Assembly: GCF_900129455.1 (NCBI RefSeq)
Contig: NZ_FQVU01000002.1
Location: forward strand, 248,001-312,000
Direction of reading: 5' to 3'
Source of the DNA: Jatrophihabitans endophyticus
GTDB taxonomy: Bacteria > Actinomycetota > Actinomycetes > Mycobacteriales > Jatrophihabitantaceae
DNA length: 64,000 nucleotides
In this document: in pieces, positions 27,097 through 36,330 of the stretch
Layout of the letters: each line of letters begins with the position of its first letter
How positions within the stretch are numbered: position 1 is the stretch's first letter
Made by a program: the position numbers and the translations under genes
Notes under the pieces: model-generated
The model's input: only the letters and a program-made list of their open reading frames with translations
The model's database searches: none
Told to the model about the DNA's origin: nothing

Positions 27097-30000
27097 TCAG
27101 CGTCGCCGGTCGTTCTTCTTGTTGCCCTTGCGGGACGCGGTGCCGACCTTCTTGCCGTCCATGTAGATGTCGAGCTTGATGTTGCGCAGCTCGGCGCGTG
27201 CCGCCTTCGCCATGACGCGTGCGGTGCGGTCCGCGCGGCGGTCCTCGGCGGCGATGTCACGCTTCAGGTCGTTGACCCGCCGCTGCGCGGTCGTCACCCC
27301 CGCCTTGTTGAAGGTGTCCGCGGCGAACGTCCCGAACGCCGACGACCGTTCGTTGATCGTCCGCTGCGACGACACCAGCGACGACAGGTCCGACGCGGAT
27401 GCGGACAGCAACGCCCGCACCTGCGGGTAGGCGCCCGGCCCGGCGTCGATGATCTGCTGAAGCATCGCCCGGCCCGTCTGCGACTTCCCCAGCTTCTTCG
27501 CCAACGCCCGCACCCCGGCCACGTACTTCGTGACGAGGAGTGCCTGTTGCCGGGCGGCGGCCTGCATCGACCCGAACGTCGGGGTGGCCTGCTGGTCGGT
27601 CACGCCAGCAGATGCGACGTTGAAGGTGCCCCGCGCGGCGTCGCGGGCCTGCGTGTACGTCGACGAGTAGGCGGAACGGGCGGCCTCGAGCTTGTCGTAG
27701 GCGGTGCTGTTCGAGCGGGACGGGGAGCCGAGTTGGGCGCGGAGCGCGTCACGGCGGCGGGTATGGGTGAGGAGCGCGGCGTCGAGCTTCCGCAGGTGGG
27801 CGAGGGCCCGGTCGGAGGCGCCGGCGTCGTCCATCTGGTCGTAGAGCCGCCGGAACGCTGCCCGCGCCTGGCTGGTGGTGCCGTCGACGGCGTCGCTGAA
27901 GGCGCGGAGGCCCTTGGTGTCGATCTGGGTGGTGAGCTTGAGGACGGCCTTGATGTCGGTGGCGCGGGCGTTCTGGGCGGCGGTGATGGTGTCGTAGGTC
28001 TTGCCGCCGTACCGGTAGTCGGCCTTGTCCTTCTTCCCGGACCCGCGGGTGGTGGTGATCTGTCCGACACGGCCGCCGGCGGCCATCGCGACGACGTCGA
28101 GGGTGGCGCCACGGTTCGCGGCTTCGAGCGCGGACCGGTTCCGCTTCGTGGCGTCGGCGGTCGAGATCCACTCCCCGTTGGAGAGGCGGTACGGCTGCCG
28201 GTAGGAGCCGTCGACGAGCATGGCGGGCACGTCGTCCGAGGTGCCAGTGCCGGGACCGTAGACCATGCCCACGTCGCCGCCGGCGGCCCGATGCACCGGA
28301 CCGCCCTTCGCCGCCTCGAACTTCTGCCCACCCTTGGAGCGGCCAGAGTCGCCCCCGGTCGAGACGGTGCCGTTGTGGTGCACCGTGACGTTCACGCTCT
28401 TGTCGTGCAGAGCGTTGAGGTAGTTCTGGACACGCTGAAGCGCGGACTCGGCTGGGCCGGTGAGCGCCGAGACCTGCGGAACCCGGTTCTGCTGCAACGA
28501 GTTGATCTGGTCGTTGAGGCGGGCAATCAGCGCCTTGCCGACGGCCGTGTTGGCCGTGACCCCCGGCACCTTCCCCTGCTTGATGGCGTTCACCTTCGCC
28601 GTCAGATCGCGAATGCGTGCCTGTGCCGTCGTGGTGTCGACTGTCGTCGCGATCTTCTTGGCTGGGATCTTGTTCAGATCGGACAGCGCGCGGTCGACTC
28701 GGCGTATCGCGCCCGCGGATGCGCCCATCGCCTTCAACCGTGCGCGTTCCTGCGTGAGGGCTTCGCGGGTGGCTTCGATGCCCTTTCGGGTCATCTTGGA
28801 GCCGCCGGATACGGCCTCGCCGAGAGCCTGCGCTGAGCGAATGGCGCTGTTCACGTTCTGCTGGTTGTTGCGTCCAGCCTCGGTACTCAACGACCACGCG
28901 GTGGCGTTGTCCTTGAGACCCTTCGTCAACGTGGCCAGCGAGTTCGCCTGCGCGATCCTCGCGTCCGCGATGTCGAGCGTCTCGCCGTTGAGCTTCTTGA
29001 ACGCCTGGTCGAGCAGCCCGGCGGCATCACTCGCGACGCGCATGGCCTGGGCCTGCGCGTTGGTCTGGTCGGTGTTCTGCTTCGCGGCTTTCGTGGCAGC
29101 GAGGTACTCGGCGCCGGTCATGTTCAGGGCGCGAGCCATGGCCTGCTGAGCGGGACTGCCGCCGGCAGCCAGTCGCACGCTCTCGGACTGCGCCTGGTTG
29201 TACGCCTTCTGGGCGTCGATGTTCTCGTGGAGAGACGCTCGGGTTGTCCGGAGCTTGTCCGCGAGGTCAACCGCCGCCTTCTGCGTCTCGTTGAGCTTCT
29301 GACCGCCCTTGTCCAGGTCGGCGAGGTTGTCCGGGAGCTTGTCGAGGCCAGCGATGTCGAGGAGGGACTGGTAGAGCTGGTCGAAGTCACTCTTGCTGCC
29401 GTTGACGGCGTTAGCGAGCGTCCCGTAGCTCGTGCCGAGCTGCTGATTGCCAGCGTGGAGTCGGTCGAGCACCTTGAGCGCGTTGTTGTCCTGCAGGGTC
29501 TTCGCCGTGGCCTGCAGGTTTGCGTTCGACAAGGCGTCGGTGGACTGCTTGACCGACTCCGTGTAGTTCTGATTCGCCTTCGTCGCGTCGTCTGTCTCAT
29601 CGGACGAGTCACCCATCGCGAACGCCAGTGATCCGAGGATCAGGACGAGGGCGCCGATGGGGCCGAGCGCGGCCCGCCACCCCATCGCGGCGACACGACC
29701 GGCCGCGACGGTGCGCGCGGCGGACGCTTCGGCCGCTGCAGCGGTCTGGATGGCCGCGGCACGGGCGGCGGCGACCTCTTCCGCCTTCGACGCGATGAAC
29801 GACGCTGAAGCGCCCTGCTGCGCACGCGCCGCCGTCAGCGCCGACTCGGCCTGCGCCAGGTTGTCTGCCGCGACCTGGGCCGCGGCCGCCGCGGAAGCCG
29901 ACCGCATCTCGAGGCTGGCCGCCATCGACGTGGCGCCCATCGCCTGCGCCCGCCCGGCGGCCTGCGTGTACGCCGACCCGATCGCGCCCACCACGGCCGT

Positions 30001-30996
30001 GGTAGCGCGCAACCCGAGCGACGCGACCCGCCACGCGACGAGGAGCGGCACGATGGCCCGCAGCACCGGCAGCGGAAGCGAGTTGATCGCCGACGACACC
30101 GCCGAGATCGCCTCGAGCGTCACGTGTCCCATCGGCCCGGCGCCCTGCCCGACATGCACGATCGTCTCGAGCAGGTTCCCGAGCGTCTGCTCCACGTTCG
30201 GCAACTCGGCCTGCACGTAGGCGACGAAGTCCTGCACACCGGTGGACGACGCCGCCCACCGCTCCAACCCGTTCGACCCGCGCACCAGCTCGGCGCCCAT
30301 GCTGGCGAACAACGGGTCCAGCTGCGTCAGGATGTTGAGCAGCGCGGGACCGGCGTTGCTCGCGATCTCACCGATCTGCCCCGCCATCTGGTGCGCGTCG
30401 GTGTTGATCACCTTGAACAGGGGTGCGGAGTTCGCCAGCCCGGACTCCAGTCCGTCGAGCAGCGGTACCGCGGTGACCGCCTTCAGCGTCGTCAGCTCCT
30501 GCTTCAACGTGGTCACGTCGTCGCCGTAGCGGGAGATGTCGAGGGCGCCGGACTTCGCCATGTCGCTGATGCCGGCGATCCCGAGCGCGGTCGACGCGAG
30601 GGTGGGGACGAGGCCGGCGAGGATGCCGCCACCCACCGCGGCCAACGGGGCGGCCGCCGACCCCAGCAGGACGATCGCGTCGAACAGCAACCCGACACGG
30701 GAGCGGGACGAGTCCGCGCTGCTGCCAATGCTGCCGATGTCGCTGCGGGTCTGCCGGGCGTTGTTGCGGAACCGGATGTCCGTCCGCGACCGTGCCCGGA
30801 GCTGGTCCAGTTCGGCGCGGATCGCGGCGAGCTGCGCCTGCGCGCCGTTGTCGTCGACCCGTACCCGCACGTCGATGTCCCGCTCGTGCCGCAGCGCGTC
30901 GAGATCCCGGCGGGCCTGCCGAATCGTCCGCGCCCACGCCGAATCGTCCAGGGACAGGTACGCCACGATATGGCCGGTCTCAGTCTCGCCGCTCAC
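27097..30996 (-). CDS. Phage tail tape measure protein
   Basis: 1299 residues. It begins with a conserved tape-measure opening (VAYLSLDDSAWARTIRQARRDLDALR), then long Ala/Gln/Arg-rich coiled coil, and hydrophobic stretches at about 105-150 and 445-465. The region near residue 910 (MVYGPGTGTSDDVPAMLVDG) followed by GEWISTADATKRNRSALEA is typical of actinophage tape measures. It sets tail length and is injected with DNA. Its start overlaps the preceding stop by 1 nt (TAGTG). No tail tube, chaperone or tail-tip genes are present around it. Confidence 0.92.
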   Translation of the reverse strand: MSGETETGHIVAYLSLDDSAWARTIRQARRDLDALRHERDIDVRVRVDDNGAQAQLAAIRAELDQLRARSRTDIRFRNNARQTRSDIGSIGSSADSSRSRVGLLFDAIVLLGSAAAPLAAVGGGILAGLVPTLASTALGIAGISDMAKSGALDISRYGDDVTTLKQELTTLKAVTAVPLLDGLESGLANSAPLFKVINTDAHQMAGQIGEIASNAGPALLNILTQLDPLFASMGAELVRGSNGLERWAASSTGVQDFVAYVQAELPNVEQTLGNLLETIVHVGQGAGPMGHVTLEAISAVSSAINSLPLPVLRAIVPLLVAWRVASLGLRATTAVVGAIGSAYTQAAGRAQAMGATSMAASLEMRSASAAAAAQVAADNLAQAESALTAARAQQGASASFIASKAEEVAAARAAAIQTAAAAEASAARTVAAGRVAAMGWRAALGPIGALVLILGSLAFAMGDSSDETDDATKANQNYTESVKQSTDALSNANLQATAKTLQDNNALKVLDRLHAGNQQLGTSYGTLANAVNGSKSDFDQLYQSLLDIAGLDKLPDNLADLDKGGQKLNETQKAAVDLADKLRTTRASLHENIDAQKAYNQAQSESVRLAAGGSPAQQAMARALNMTGAEYLAATKAAKQNTDQTNAQAQAMRVASDAAGLLDQAFKKLNGETLDIADARIAQANSLATLTKGLKDNATAWSLSTEAGRNNQQNVNSAIRSAQALGEAVSGGSKMTRKGIEATREALTQERARLKAMGASAGAIRRVDRALSDLNKIPAKKIATTVDTTTAQARIRDLTAKVNAIKQGKVPGVTANTAVGKALIARLNDQINSLQQNRVPQVSALTGPAESALQRVQNYLNALHDKSVNVTVHHNGTVSTGGDSGRSKGGQKFEAAKGGPVHRAAGGDVGMVYGPGTGTSDDVPAMLVDGSYRQPYRLSNGEWISTADATKRNRSALEAANRGATLDVVAMAAGGRVGQITTTRGSGKKDKADYRYGGKTYDTITAAQNARATDIKAVLKLTTQIDTKGLRAFSDAVDGTTSQARAAFRRLYDQMDDAGASDRALAHLRKLDAALLTHTRRRDALRAQLGSPSRSNSTAYDKLEAARSAYSSTYTQARDAARGTFNVASAGVTDQQATPTFGSMQAAARQQALLVTKYVAGVRALAKKLGKSQTGRAMLQQIIDAGPGAYPQVRALLSASASDLSSLVSSQRTINERSSAFGTFAADTFNKAGVTTAQRRVNDLKRDIAAEDRRADRTARVMAKAARAELRNIKLDIYMDGKKVGTASRKGNKKNDRRR

Positions 30997-31286
30997 TACG
31001 CGCCGTCCGGAAGATCGCGCAGTCGCGCCCGCAGCTCTGCATCAGTCCACGTCAGTTGATCGAGGAACGAAGCACGGCGCTCGTCGTCAACGATCGCGAA
31101 CGTGGCAAGCTCGGCCGCGGTCCACGCGAGCACAGCCTCGAAGTCCAGACGCTCCACCCGATTCCGACCGGCAAGCCGGCGCCGGATCATGGTGCGGACC
31201 TCCTCGAGGTCCCCCGCCGCCTGCAGCCGCATCGCGTACTGCAGAACGTCATGCACGGAGCGTCGGGTGCACTCGCCCGCCGTCAC
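30996..31286 (-). CDS. Hypothetical phage-operon protein, 96 aa
   Basis: Helical protein of 96 residues with the stretch VHDVLQYAMRLQAAGDLEEVRTMIRRRL and a C-terminal half rich in Leu and Arg. Its position just before the tape measure gene is where siphophages carry tail assembly chaperones, but no slippery frameshift site or sequence match was recognised. GTG start overlapping the upstream stop (GTGA). Confidence 0.65.
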   Translation of the reverse strand: MTAGECTRRSVHDVLQYAMRLQAAGDLEEVRTMIRRRLAGRNRVERLDFEAVLAWTAAELATFAIVDDERRASFLDQLTWTDAELRARLRDLPDGA

Positions 31287-31486
31287 GCGACGTCACCGTC
31301 CGCCCCGTTGGCACGGTCGGCGACGACGAGCGCCTCCCACTCGCGTGTCCCGACCTGGATGCAGCGCACACCCGGCCCATGCGGATCACCGACACCGACG
31401 ACGGTGTGCAGTTCACCGGGAGCGTGCCCGTCGACCGCGGCGTCCCGCAGCGGACCGCCGCCCACGACGACCGGGCCGGCGCTCAT
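31283..31486 (-). CDS. Small hypothetical phage-operon protein, 67 aa
   Basis: 67 residues from the ATG at 31486 that overlaps the preceding stop. Gly/Val-rich and probably beta (GPVVVGGGPLRDAAVDGHAPG, then CIQVGTREWEALVVADR). No family recognised. It is part of the coupled packaging/tail operon. Confidence 0.6.
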   Translation of the reverse strand: MSAGPVVVGGGPLRDAAVDGHAPGELHTVVGVGDPHGPGVRCIQVGTREWEALVVADRANGADGDVA

Positions 31487-32166
31487 GCCCGCGCCCCCTC
31501 GCCGGTCAGCACTCCGCGCGCTGCGGCATCCCACCCGCCGACACGGCCCGTGAGTGTGCTTCCCGCCAGCTGCCGCGAACTGGTCAGGGTGATCGACGAG
31601 AAGTCACGCACTTCGCCGACCACACCGGCCTCGACCGCGGTCGCGATCAGGACAGCAGGCGCCACGTCGGACACGTTGATGCCGCGATCCGGGATGCGGT
31701 AACCCGTCTCGCCCCCGTACATGGCGCCCAGCACCCCGAACGTGGACAAGGCTTCGGCGCCCGCCCGCTGCAACCGCACGTCGGCGGCGACCAACTCGTT
31801 CGAGTTGTGCCAGATCGTCGCGCTCCGTGCCGTGGCGCGCTTGGCCAGCGTGCGCAACGCATCTACCGCCGCCGCCCACGCCTGCACGAGCTCCGCGTCC
31901 GAGGTGTCGATGCTCGCGACCTGCTCGATCGTCTCCTGCGCCCTCTCGACGGCGAGTGCCCGCTCGGCCGCGGCGCGCTTCGTCGCCGCACCCGTTGCAC
32001 GGAGCCGCGCGAATCGCGAGATCCGCGACTGCTCGTCGAGCTGCTCGGCGGTGATCGTCTCGTCGCCGGCCTCGAGCCGCTGCTCGAACTCGACGACGAG
32101 TGCCTCGGCCTCTCGTGCTTCCTGGTCGGCCTGTTCGGCCGCCGCTACCGCGTCGTCAACGGTCAT
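31483..32166 (-). CDS. Hypothetical phage-operon protein with N-terminal coiled coil
   Basis: 227 residues. The first 110 or so are strongly acidic/alanine-rich coiled coil (AAAEQADQEAREAEALVVEFEQ). The C-terminal half is more globular (STFGVLGAMYGGETGYRIPDR and FSSITLTSSRQLAGSTLTGRVGGW-like). It occupies the place where portal, scaffold and capsid genes would lie in a complete siphophage but resembles none of them to my eye. ATG start overlapping the upstream stop. Confidence 0.65.
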   Translation of the reverse strand: MTVDDAVAAAEQADQEAREAEALVVEFEQRLEAGDETITAEQLDEQSRISRFARLRATGAATKRAAAERALAVERAQETIEQVASIDTSDAELVQAWAAAVDALRTLAKRATARSATIWHNSNELVAADVRLQRAGAEALSTFGVLGAMYGGETGYRIPDRGINVSDVAPAVLIATAVEAGVVGEVRDFSSITLTSSRQLAGSTLTGRVGGWDAAARGVLTGEGARA

Positions 32167-32303
32167 CGGGTCTGCTCCTTCTCGGCGGTCTTCGGCTTGT
32201 AGTGCTCCTCGACCGCCTTGGCCAGGGCGATCATGTTTTCGCCCGGCGACAGGCGCGGTTGTTCGTCGCCGTTGCCAGGGGTCTTGGTCTGTGCGCCGCT
32301 CAC
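32163..32303 (-). CDS. Very small hypothetical protein, 46 aa
   Basis: 46 residues from a GTG at 32303 with a good Shine-Dalgarno (CGAGGAGCG). It overlaps the genes on both sides by 4 nt. Hydrophilic with one short helix (GENMIALAKAVEEHYKPKTAE). Function unknown. Confidence 0.6.
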   Translation of the reverse strand: MSGAQTKTPGNGDEQPRLSPGENMIALAKAVEEHYKPKTAEKEQTR

Positions 32304-32692
32304 GGTTCGCTCCTCGTGGCTCGGATCAGTCCATCGGTGTCGATCAACAGGCACCGATCACTGACGCGGTGGCTGCGGACACGGCCAGATGCGGCCAACC
32401 TCCGGGCGCGGCGCTCGCCACACCCAGCACGCTCCGCAGCCACCGACGTCGGTTCCATGCCTGTCACGCTGTTCGTTGTAGCGGCCGAGTGTCCGCTACC
32501 GGACAGGTCAGCATCGGGGTCGTCGGCGACCGCCTGCAGCAGCACCAATGCACGCTCCACCTGCCGCGGAAACGACGGCACCGCGCCATCCACACGCGCT
32601 CGAGCCCGCAGATCACGCGTCACCGCACGCAACACCCACGACGCGACCCCAGGCGCACGCAGAGCGCCATCCAGCGGCTCGTCGCCGGTCAC
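32300..32692 (-). CDS. HTH-domain protein directly after terminase
   Basis: 130 residues from a GTG at 32692 overlapping the terminase stop (a GTG one codon earlier is possible). The C-terminal third, SVAAERAGCGERRARRLAASGRVRSHRVSDRCLLIDTDGL over about 40 residues, has the layout of MerR/excisionase-type winged HTH domains. It may be a DNA-binding regulator or a packaging accessory. A DNA-binding gene between terminase and tail genes is unusual. Confidence 0.65.
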   Translation of the reverse strand: MTGDEPLDGALRAPGVASWVLRAVTRDLRARARVDGAVPSFPRQVERALVLLQAVADDPDADLSGSGHSAATTNSVTGMEPTSVAAERAGCGERRARRLAASGRVRSHRVSDRCLLIDTDGLIRATRSEP

Positions 32693-34284
32693 CACGTGTC
32701 ACCCTTCTCGAAGCCCCCAGGCGTCTGCCACCACATGGCCGAGTCCTGCATCGGTAGCGCAGACCGCGGGACAACGAGCCCGCCGGCAGTCTCAACGACC
32801 TCGAGGTCATCTCGGTCGACACGCTCCCGAGCGGTCGCGCGGAACCGCGCGTAGGCCCGGTTCCAGTCATCGAACTCGCCGACCTGCGCCCAGAAGCTGC
32901 GACCCGGGTTGTGCCACGACGCCACCGCGAAGTCACTCGCGCACGACACCGCGTGCAGCAAGCTCATCGCGAAGTCGTCGTGCCCGAGCCGCTCCGGCAC
33001 GCTGATCCGCACCGCACCAGACTCGGTGTACTCGAACTGCAGCGAGTTCAACTGCCGCAGCAGATCAGGATGACGAGGCAACACGAGCCGCCGCTGCTGC
33101 AGCAGCGACTTGATCCGCCCGAACCCGGCCTGCTTCCGCCGGTTGTCGATCGACACCTCAGCCAGTGGAGTCGCCGGCGAGACGCGACGCTCCTGCAGCT
33201 CTCGGCGCAAGATCGAAGTGGCGGCATCACCGACACCGTTGATCTCGCTCGCGATCATTCTGACGTCGTAGACCTCGACCAGATCCGCGACATACGAGGC
33301 GAAGTCGTGCCACGCCCACCCCGAGCGGCCGGCCAGCCACGGGACGAAGTAGGCACGCTGGCCGACACCGAGGATCTCGTCGTTCAGGCCGAAGTCATCG
33401 AGTGCTCCGATGAGCGCGACGACGTTGGCGTCGTTCCGCAGCCCCCAGTCGATCCCGGCAACAACCGCCAGCGACCGCGTGTGCCCAGGACCGTCCACGA
33501 ACGGCGACGCCTCACGAGCCGCGTCAGCGTCCAACAGGTCGTAATCAGCGACCGCCTCCTCAAGCTCCTCGGCCGAGAAGTAAGCCTGCTGGTCGTCAAC
33601 CCACTCGGCCAGCACCTCCTGCCGGTACACCCACTCCGGATCAGTGCGCCGCCAGTCCTGCAACAGCTTGTCATCCACCAGCGGCGACACCTGCGACGGC
33701 CAATGGAACGACGCGTACCCCTCGGCCCGGTTCTCGCCGAGCCGGAACGTCTGCGCGAAGAACCGCTCCTGCGAGCCGTAAGGCGTCCCCGCCATCACCA
33801 CCTTCGAGCCCGGCCGGGCGATGATCGTGTACCGGATCGCCCGCCACAGCTCATCCGAGATCGACGCAGCCTCATCCAAGATCAACAGATCCACCGACGG
33901 ACCACGCGCACGCCGCTGCGACGCCGGAATGCACCGAATCTCCGACCCATTGCTGAGCGTGATCGTCGACTTGTTGTCGTCATCGACCGAGCCCCCCAGC
34001 AGCGGACTCGACGCCAGGTCGAGCATGTCTGCCAGCAGCTCCTTCGCCGCGTCCTCACCCGCCGACAACACCAGCACCCGCGCCCCCCGCCGAGTGAACG
34101 CCGTGTGCAGGGCGATGATCGCCAACGTCCGCGACTTCCCCGCCTGCCGGCCACACACCATGCACCGGGTACGTGCCGGCGACATCACCACCGTCTGCTG
34201 ATGCGGCCACAACGGCTCACCCACCAGCTGCCGCGCGAACTCCCGGGGATCGAGCAGCGACTCGACCACCCATACCGCCGTCAC
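32689..34284 (-). CDS. terL: Terminase large subunit
   Basis: 531 residues, full length. The N-terminal packaging ATPase has Walker A GRQAGKS at 45-51, Walker B VDLLILDEAA at 131-140 with the DE pair, and coupling motif AGTP at 165-168. The C-terminal RNase H-like nuclease begins with GIDWG (D279) and has further acidic residues in SEINGVGD. All catalytic motifs look intact. GTG start overlapping the small subunit stop by 4 nt. Confidence 0.95.
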   Translation of the reverse strand: MTAVWVVESLLDPREFARQLVGEPLWPHQQTVVMSPARTRCMVCGRQAGKSRTLAIIALHTAFTRRGARVLVLSAGEDAAKELLADMLDLASSPLLGGSVDDDNKSTITLSNGSEIRCIPASQRRARGPSVDLLILDEAASISDELWRAIRYTIIARPGSKVVMAGTPYGSQERFFAQTFRLGENRAEGYASFHWPSQVSPLVDDKLLQDWRRTDPEWVYRQEVLAEWVDDQQAYFSAEELEEAVADYDLLDADAAREASPFVDGPGHTRSLAVVAGIDWGLRNDANVVALIGALDDFGLNDEILGVGQRAYFVPWLAGRSGWAWHDFASYVADLVEVYDVRMIASEINGVGDAATSILRRELQERRVSPATPLAEVSIDNRRKQAGFGRIKSLLQQRRLVLPRHPDLLRQLNSLQFEYTESGAVRISVPERLGHDDFAMSLLHAVSCASDFAVASWHNPGRSFWAQVGEFDDWNRAYARFRATARERVDRDDLEVVETAGGLVVPRSALPMQDSAMWWQTPGGFEKGDTW

Positions 34285-34775
34285 GCCCCCTCACCCGCCT
34301 CGCGCGCATCCACCGCAGCCTGCGCATCCGACAGCAACTTCGCCATGTCGACCTTCGCCGCCGCAACGTCCTTCCCCAGCCGCGCCGCCGACAGCGGATC
34401 TAGGCCCAGCCGGCCCCGGTGCGTCAGCGCGGTCGCCTCCATCCGCCGCCACACCTCCAACGGCGGGGCCGTCCCCGGCTTCGGAGACTCCATCTGCCGC
34501 TCGATGGGCATGGCCTCCAGATACTCGGCAGCCCGCGCGCACTTCGCCTCCACCCGAGCCCACGCGTGCACCGCAGACGCGTACAGCGGCGCCCGCAGGT
34601 ACTCCGTCCCCGGCTGCTCGAGCAGCCGCGCCACCAACTCGAGCGCCAACGGCTCCACCTTCCGCGGCGACCTCGCGCCATGCTTCGTCGACAGCTCATG
34701 CCCCGGCGCGAACGGCGGCCGCTGCCCCGGGAACGCCGGCACCCACTCCTCTGACGTCTGACCCTCCCCGCTCAC
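34281..34775 (-). CDS. terS: Terminase small subunit-like protein
   Basis: 164 residues. The N-terminal FAPGHELSTKHGARSPRKVEPLALELVARLL is the pattern seen in small terminase subunits of actinophages, and the rest is helical. It should recognise the packaging site and load the large subunit encoded next. GTG start overlapping the upstream stop. Confidence 0.85.
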   Translation of the reverse strand: MSGEGQTSEEWVPAFPGQRPPFAPGHELSTKHGARSPRKVEPLALELVARLLEQPGTEYLRAPLYASAVHAWARVEAKCARAAEYLEAMPIERQMESPKPGTAPPLEVWRRMEATALTHRGRLGLDPLSAARLGKDVAAAKVDMAKLLSDAQAAVDAREAGEGA

Positions 34776-35053
34776 GGCGCGAACCGCTCACCGGGCGACA
34801 ACTGCTGAGCCCGCAACGCCTCGAGCACGTCCTCAGCACCCGTCCACCCGCCCGCCTCGACGCACTGCTCCCCGACCACACCCGCCAAGATCGCGGCCAG
34901 CTTCGCCAGCGCCGACACCACCTCGAACACTTCCGGCGGCAGCCCGTCGTACCGCCACAGGACGGGCACGTCCCCCCGCAACGACCCCACGGCCAAGTCG
35001 ATCGCCTCATGCGAGGGCGTCCCGTGGTTCAGCTGCATCGGCTGTAGCGGCAT
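34772..35053 (-). CDS. Hypothetical protein upstream of terminase, 93 aa
   Basis: 93 residues from the ATG at 35053, which overlaps the upstream stop (TGATG). Helical, with LPPEVFEVVSALAKLAAILAG and a C-terminal EDVLEALRAQQLSPGERF. No family recognised; conserved-looking small proteins of this type precede terminase in several actinobacterial prophages. Confidence 0.62.
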   Translation of the reverse strand: MPLQPMQLNHGTPSHEAIDLAVGSLRGDVPVLWRYDGLPPEVFEVVSALAKLAAILAGVVGEQCVEAGGWTGAEDVLEALRAQQLSPGERFAP

Positions 35054-35400
35054 CACTCCGCCCCCCGCCACACGTCCGCGAGCAGGCGCCGCTCCACGTC
35101 CCCCGGCTCGGTCAGCCCCAGCTCGTCCAGCAGCAGCCCGAGCGCCCACCCAGCCATTCGCGCGGTGGCCGGCAGGCGGGTCTCACCCCGCCGCTTCGCC
35201 ACCTCGTCCAGCGCGTTCACCAGCCCGCCGAGGTGATACACGGCAGCCAGGCCCCGCAGATCTCCATAGGCAGGTGCCAGGCGGGCCGGTACCGTTTGGG
35301 TGACTGCCCGCTCCCCCGTTCCACGGGGCACAAGTGGGCGGTCGGACGGGGCGTCCCCCAGACCCTGGGGATCACGCCCCGTCGCCATGTCCCCGCTCAT
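35053..35400 (-). CDS. Hypothetical protein, first gene of the packaging operon
   Basis: 115 residues from the ATG at 35400 (an ATG at 35388 is equally plausible). Helical core GDLRGLAAVYHLGGLVNALDEVAKR. Only 17 nt separate its start from the divergent HEPN-like gene, so the operon promoter must overlap coding sequence or the true start lies a little further in. Confidence 0.6.
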   Translation of the reverse strand: MSGDMATGRDPQGLGDAPSDRPLVPRGTGERAVTQTVPARLAPAYGDLRGLAAVYHLGGLVNALDEVAKRRGETRLPATARMAGWALGLLLDELGLTEPGDVERRLLADVWRGAE

Positions 35401-35417
35401 GCGGCACACTCCGCGGC

Positions 35418-35912
35418 GTGAGCGAGATCAGGCCCTACGGCACCACCGACGATGCGACTGCCACCGCTGTCGGATGGATCGCTATCGAGGCTGCAGAGAT
35501 CGAACTGGTGACAGCGCAGCTGAGCGCTGCCCTGACGGGATCCGGCCGTGCACAGCACCTCACGGTTGGCCAACCGTGGCGCACCATCGTCGACGGGCTC
35601 CTCGCCACCCTGAGCGCGCCCTGGTACATCAGCCTCACACCGACCGACCTGGCACACCTTGATCGGATACGAGCCGACGCGCACACCGCGGAGCGCCTGA
35701 TGGTCGAGCGCAACCGCGTCGTACACGCGATATGGGACGAGCCAACAGCCGACGGGTACCGGGCGAGTAGCCGCTTCCAGCGGTTCGGCTCGGTGAGCGG
35801 CCGCGCCTGGTCCCTTGACCAACTGGCCACCCTCCGCGACGACCTGCACCGAGTAAGCAATGACCTCTGGGAGCATCTGATCTGGGCTATCGACCTGCTG
35901 AACGACGTCTGA
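35418..35912 (+). CDS. HEPN-like protein with RNxxxH motif
   Basis: 164 residues from a GTG at 35418. All-helical, with the segment LMVERNRVVHAIWDEP containing R98-N99-x3-H103, the metal-independent ribonuclease signature of HEPN domains. An earlier helical part (AIEAAEIELVTAQLSAAL) fits the four-helix fold. It is a lone gene divergent from the packaging operon, the usual position of accessory phage cargo. A role as a defence or toxin RNase is an inference; no MNT nucleotidyltransferase partner is adjacent. Confidence 0.62.
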   Translation: MSEIRPYGTTDDATATAVGWIAIEAAEIELVTAQLSAALTGSGRAQHLTVGQPWRTIVDGLLATLSAPWYISLTPTDLAHLDRIRADAHTAERLMVERNRVVHAIWDEPTADGYRASSRFQRFGSVSGRAWSLDQLATLRDDLHRVSNDLWEHLIWAIDLLNDV

Positions 35913-35927
35913 CCCGAGGTGCACGAC

Positions 35928-35948
35928 CACCTGATTTCGAATCAGGTG
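35928..35948. promoter_or_regulatory. 21-bp perfect inverted repeat
   Basis: Arms CACCTGATT and AATCAGGTG flank a TCG spacer, 16 nt after the HEPN-like gene. It could be a weak terminator or an operator for the next small gene. Confidence 0.5.
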
Positions 35949-36032
35949 CGACGCTCGCAGGCCCGGTGAACGCTGGCCTGCGAATCGACTGGTCACACGC
36001 TGGTCACGCACACACGCTGCGAGCATGCAGCG

Positions 36033-36254
36033 ATGAGCGACCAACGATCGGTGGGCGAGCTGCTCGCGGCTGCGCAGACCCGCCTCGAGAACGACATCCG
36101 CGACGGCAACCCCGGCACGAGACAATGGGCCCGAGCACAGCTCACCAAGCTCGACACGCACGGGACGACCGACGGCCACCTCGGATCGCCCTGCGTCGCC
36201 GACGGCGAACCGTTCCCCTGCAGCACCATCGCGTACCTGCTCGCAGCCGACTGA
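36033..36254 (+). CDS. Small hypothetical phage-type protein, 73 aa
   Basis: 73 residues from an ATG. The C-terminal PCVADGEPFPCSTIAYLLAAD and the acidic helical N-terminal half resemble short early proteins of actinobacterial phages and elements. Function unknown. Confidence 0.65.
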   Translation: MSDQRSVGELLAAAQTRLENDIRDGNPGTRQWARAQLTKLDTHGTTDGHLGSPCVADGEPFPCSTIAYLLAAD

Positions 36255-36330
36255 CGCGCGCGCGGCATCCGACAACATCGCACCGACAACAAGGCCCCGC
36301 CGGCCTGCCCTGAACTTGGGGCTGTCCGCT

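Noticed and set aside
27097-34284. Search for portal, protease, capsid and tail tube genes in both strands
   Set aside because: None of the open frames other than those listed has a plausible composition or motif; opposite-strand frames are shadows.
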